DNA from: Paracoccus sphaerophysae
Lineage (GTDB): Bacteria; Pseudomonadota; Alphaproteobacteria; Rhodobacterales; Rhodobacteraceae
Assembly (NCBI RefSeq): GCF_000763805.1
Contig: NZ_JRKS01000008.1
Coordinates: 1 to 64,000, forward strand
Reading direction: 5' to 3'
Length of the DNA: 64,000 bases
In this document: positions 63,179 to 64,000 of the stretch, piece after piece
Layout: each line of letters opens with the position of its first letter
Position numbering within the stretch: position 1 is the first letter of the stretch
Position numbers and translations under genes: made by a program
The notes under the pieces: model-generated
The model's database searches: none
Told to the model about the DNA's origin: nothing
Seen by the model: the letters and a program-made list of their open reading frames with translations, nothing else

Positions 63179-64000
63179 CCTGCCGCGATCCCGGCTTCGG
63201 CAAAGGTCGCCATTCCGTCATGGCAGGCCAGCGCGCCGCGCAGGATCGTCAGCGCCAGCGCAGCCCCCGTGCCCTCGCCCAGCCGCATCCCGAGATCGAG
63301 GATCGGCTGCTTGCCCATCGCCCTGCACAGCCGCACGTGCCCCGGCTCGCCGCTCAGATGTCCGACGAGGCAATGCGCCAGCAGATCGGGGTTGGCCCCG
63401 TGCAGCGGGGCGACCGCCGCGGTGCAGATATAGCCGTCGAGCATGACCGGAATCCGCGCCGCGCGCGCGGCCAGGACGGCGCCGCAGATCGCAGCCTGTT
63501 CCCGTCCGCCCAGCGCCGCCAGCGCCTGCATCGGCGAAACCCCGCAATGCGCGGCCACCCCGTCGCGCACCACCCCGGTCTTGATCGCAAGGATCGCGTC
63601 ATCCGGCGCGGTGCCGCGACCGACCCAGTCCTCGGCCTGCCCGCCGCAGATGGCGTGGGCCAGAGCGGCAGCGACCGTCGAATTCCCGATCCCCATCTCG
63701 CCCAGCAGGATGATGTCCGCGCTTCGATCCACCGCCGCGGCACCCCGGCGCATGGCATCGAGGCATTCCTCGGCGCCCATCGCCGCAGCGGTCGTGAAAT
63801 CCCGCGTCGGCCGGTCGAGATCCAGCGCAACCACCGTCAGTTCGGCACCGGCCGTCCGGGCCAGCTGGTTGATGGCCGCGCCGCCGACACGGAAATTCGC
63901 GACCATGGCGGCGGTCACCTCGGGCGGGAAGGCGTTCACGGACCGGGCGCAGATGCCGTGATTGCCCGCGAATACCAGTGCCTGCGCGCGGTCGATCCGG
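63175..64000 (-). CDS. cobT: Nicotinate-nucleotide-dimethylbenzimidazole phosphoribosyltransferase CobT (start outside window)
   Basis: 275 codons of a protein open to the window edge. The order is [60 protein letters not shown] and [19 protein letters not shown], ending in the Glu-containing [17 protein letters not shown] region that matches the catalytic-base motif. It makes the alpha-ribazole phosphate used by CobS. An internal GTG at 63939 is not the start, because family sequence continues upstream of it. Confidence 0.93.
   Translation of the reverse strand, partial: RIDRAQALVFAGNHGICARSVNAFPPEVTAAMVANFRVGGAAINQLARTAGAELTVVALDLDRPTRDFTTAAAMGAEECLDAMRRGAAAVDRSADIILLGEMGIGNSTVAAALAHAICGGQAEDWVGRGTAPDDAILAIKTGVVRDGVAAHCGVSPMQALAALGGREQAAICGAVLAARAARIPVMLDGYICTAAVAPLHGANPDLLAHCLVGHLSGEPGHVRLCRAMGKQPILDLGMRLGEGTGAALALTILRGALACHDGMATFAEAGIAAG

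Overview
The window looks like chromosome or chromid DNA of a high-GC alphaproteobacterium of the Rhodobacteraceae, most like Paracoccus. The reasons are the very GC-rich codon use, the long ATGA-coupled operons, the urt-ure arrangement with a HupE/UreJ gene inside the urease operon, and a rhizobial/rhodobacterial-type GlpSTPQV glycerol importer. No rRNA, tRNA or CRISPR array was seen.

Layout. 1-1.6 kb: the end of a probable insertion sequence, a gene start it appears to have cut, and an SGNH-type esterase. 1.7-13.3 kb, all on the minus strand: a complete urea module, ureD-ureA-ureJ-ureB-ureC-ureE-ureF-ureG followed by the urea ABC importer urtA-urtB-urtC-urtD-urtE. 13.6-19.9 kb: a hydroxy-acid or sugar-acid module with a TRAP transporter (its DctM frame is broken by one base), a LacI regulator, a small alpha/beta-barrel-like protein and two dehydrogenases; two nearly palindromic LacI-type operators tie these together. 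19.9-25.8 kb: a graveyard of seven or eight damaged genes with frameshifts, four in-frame TAG codons and fused partial genes (SAF/homoserine-dehydrogenase-like, TctA, TctB, DUF2955, HlyD, Dyp peroxidase, a conserved unknown, a catalase-like protein), followed by an intact TetR gene. 26.8-31.1 kb: the Anbu (bacterial proteasome-like) cluster with transglutaminase, alpha-E and ATP-grasp proteins. 31.3-38.4 kb: a broken peptide-type ABC importer, a damaged LysR gene and a damaged AstE-like gene, with an intact GntR/HutC regulator; a shared 17-base site links the two transporter promoters. 38.9-42.9 kb: a two-haem c-type protein and a PhoX/DUF839 protein. 43.2-45 kb: DUF3667 and M48-TPM remnants. 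45.2-59.9 kb: a glycerol and glycerol-3-phosphate regulon, with glpR, glpSTPQ-DUF2160-glpV, ugpBAEC, glpD and glpK. 60-62 kb: an OafA-type acyltransferase. 62.4-64 kb: cobS and the start-truncated cobT at the window edge.

Function. The intact parts describe a cell that takes up and hydrolyses urea, imports glycerol and glycerol-3-phosphate into central metabolism through GlpK/GlpD, uses a hydroxy-acid through a TRAP system, and assembles cobalamin. The clearest regulatory results are three pairs of repeated operator-like sites, one per regulon (LacI, GntR/HutC, GlpR), and a glpD start remnant that now precedes and overlaps glpS like a leader peptide.

Caveat. The density of single-base frameshifts between 14.5 and 44 kb could be partly draft-assembly error; the fused partial genes are harder to explain that way. 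Family assignments come from reading the proteins and no database search was possible.
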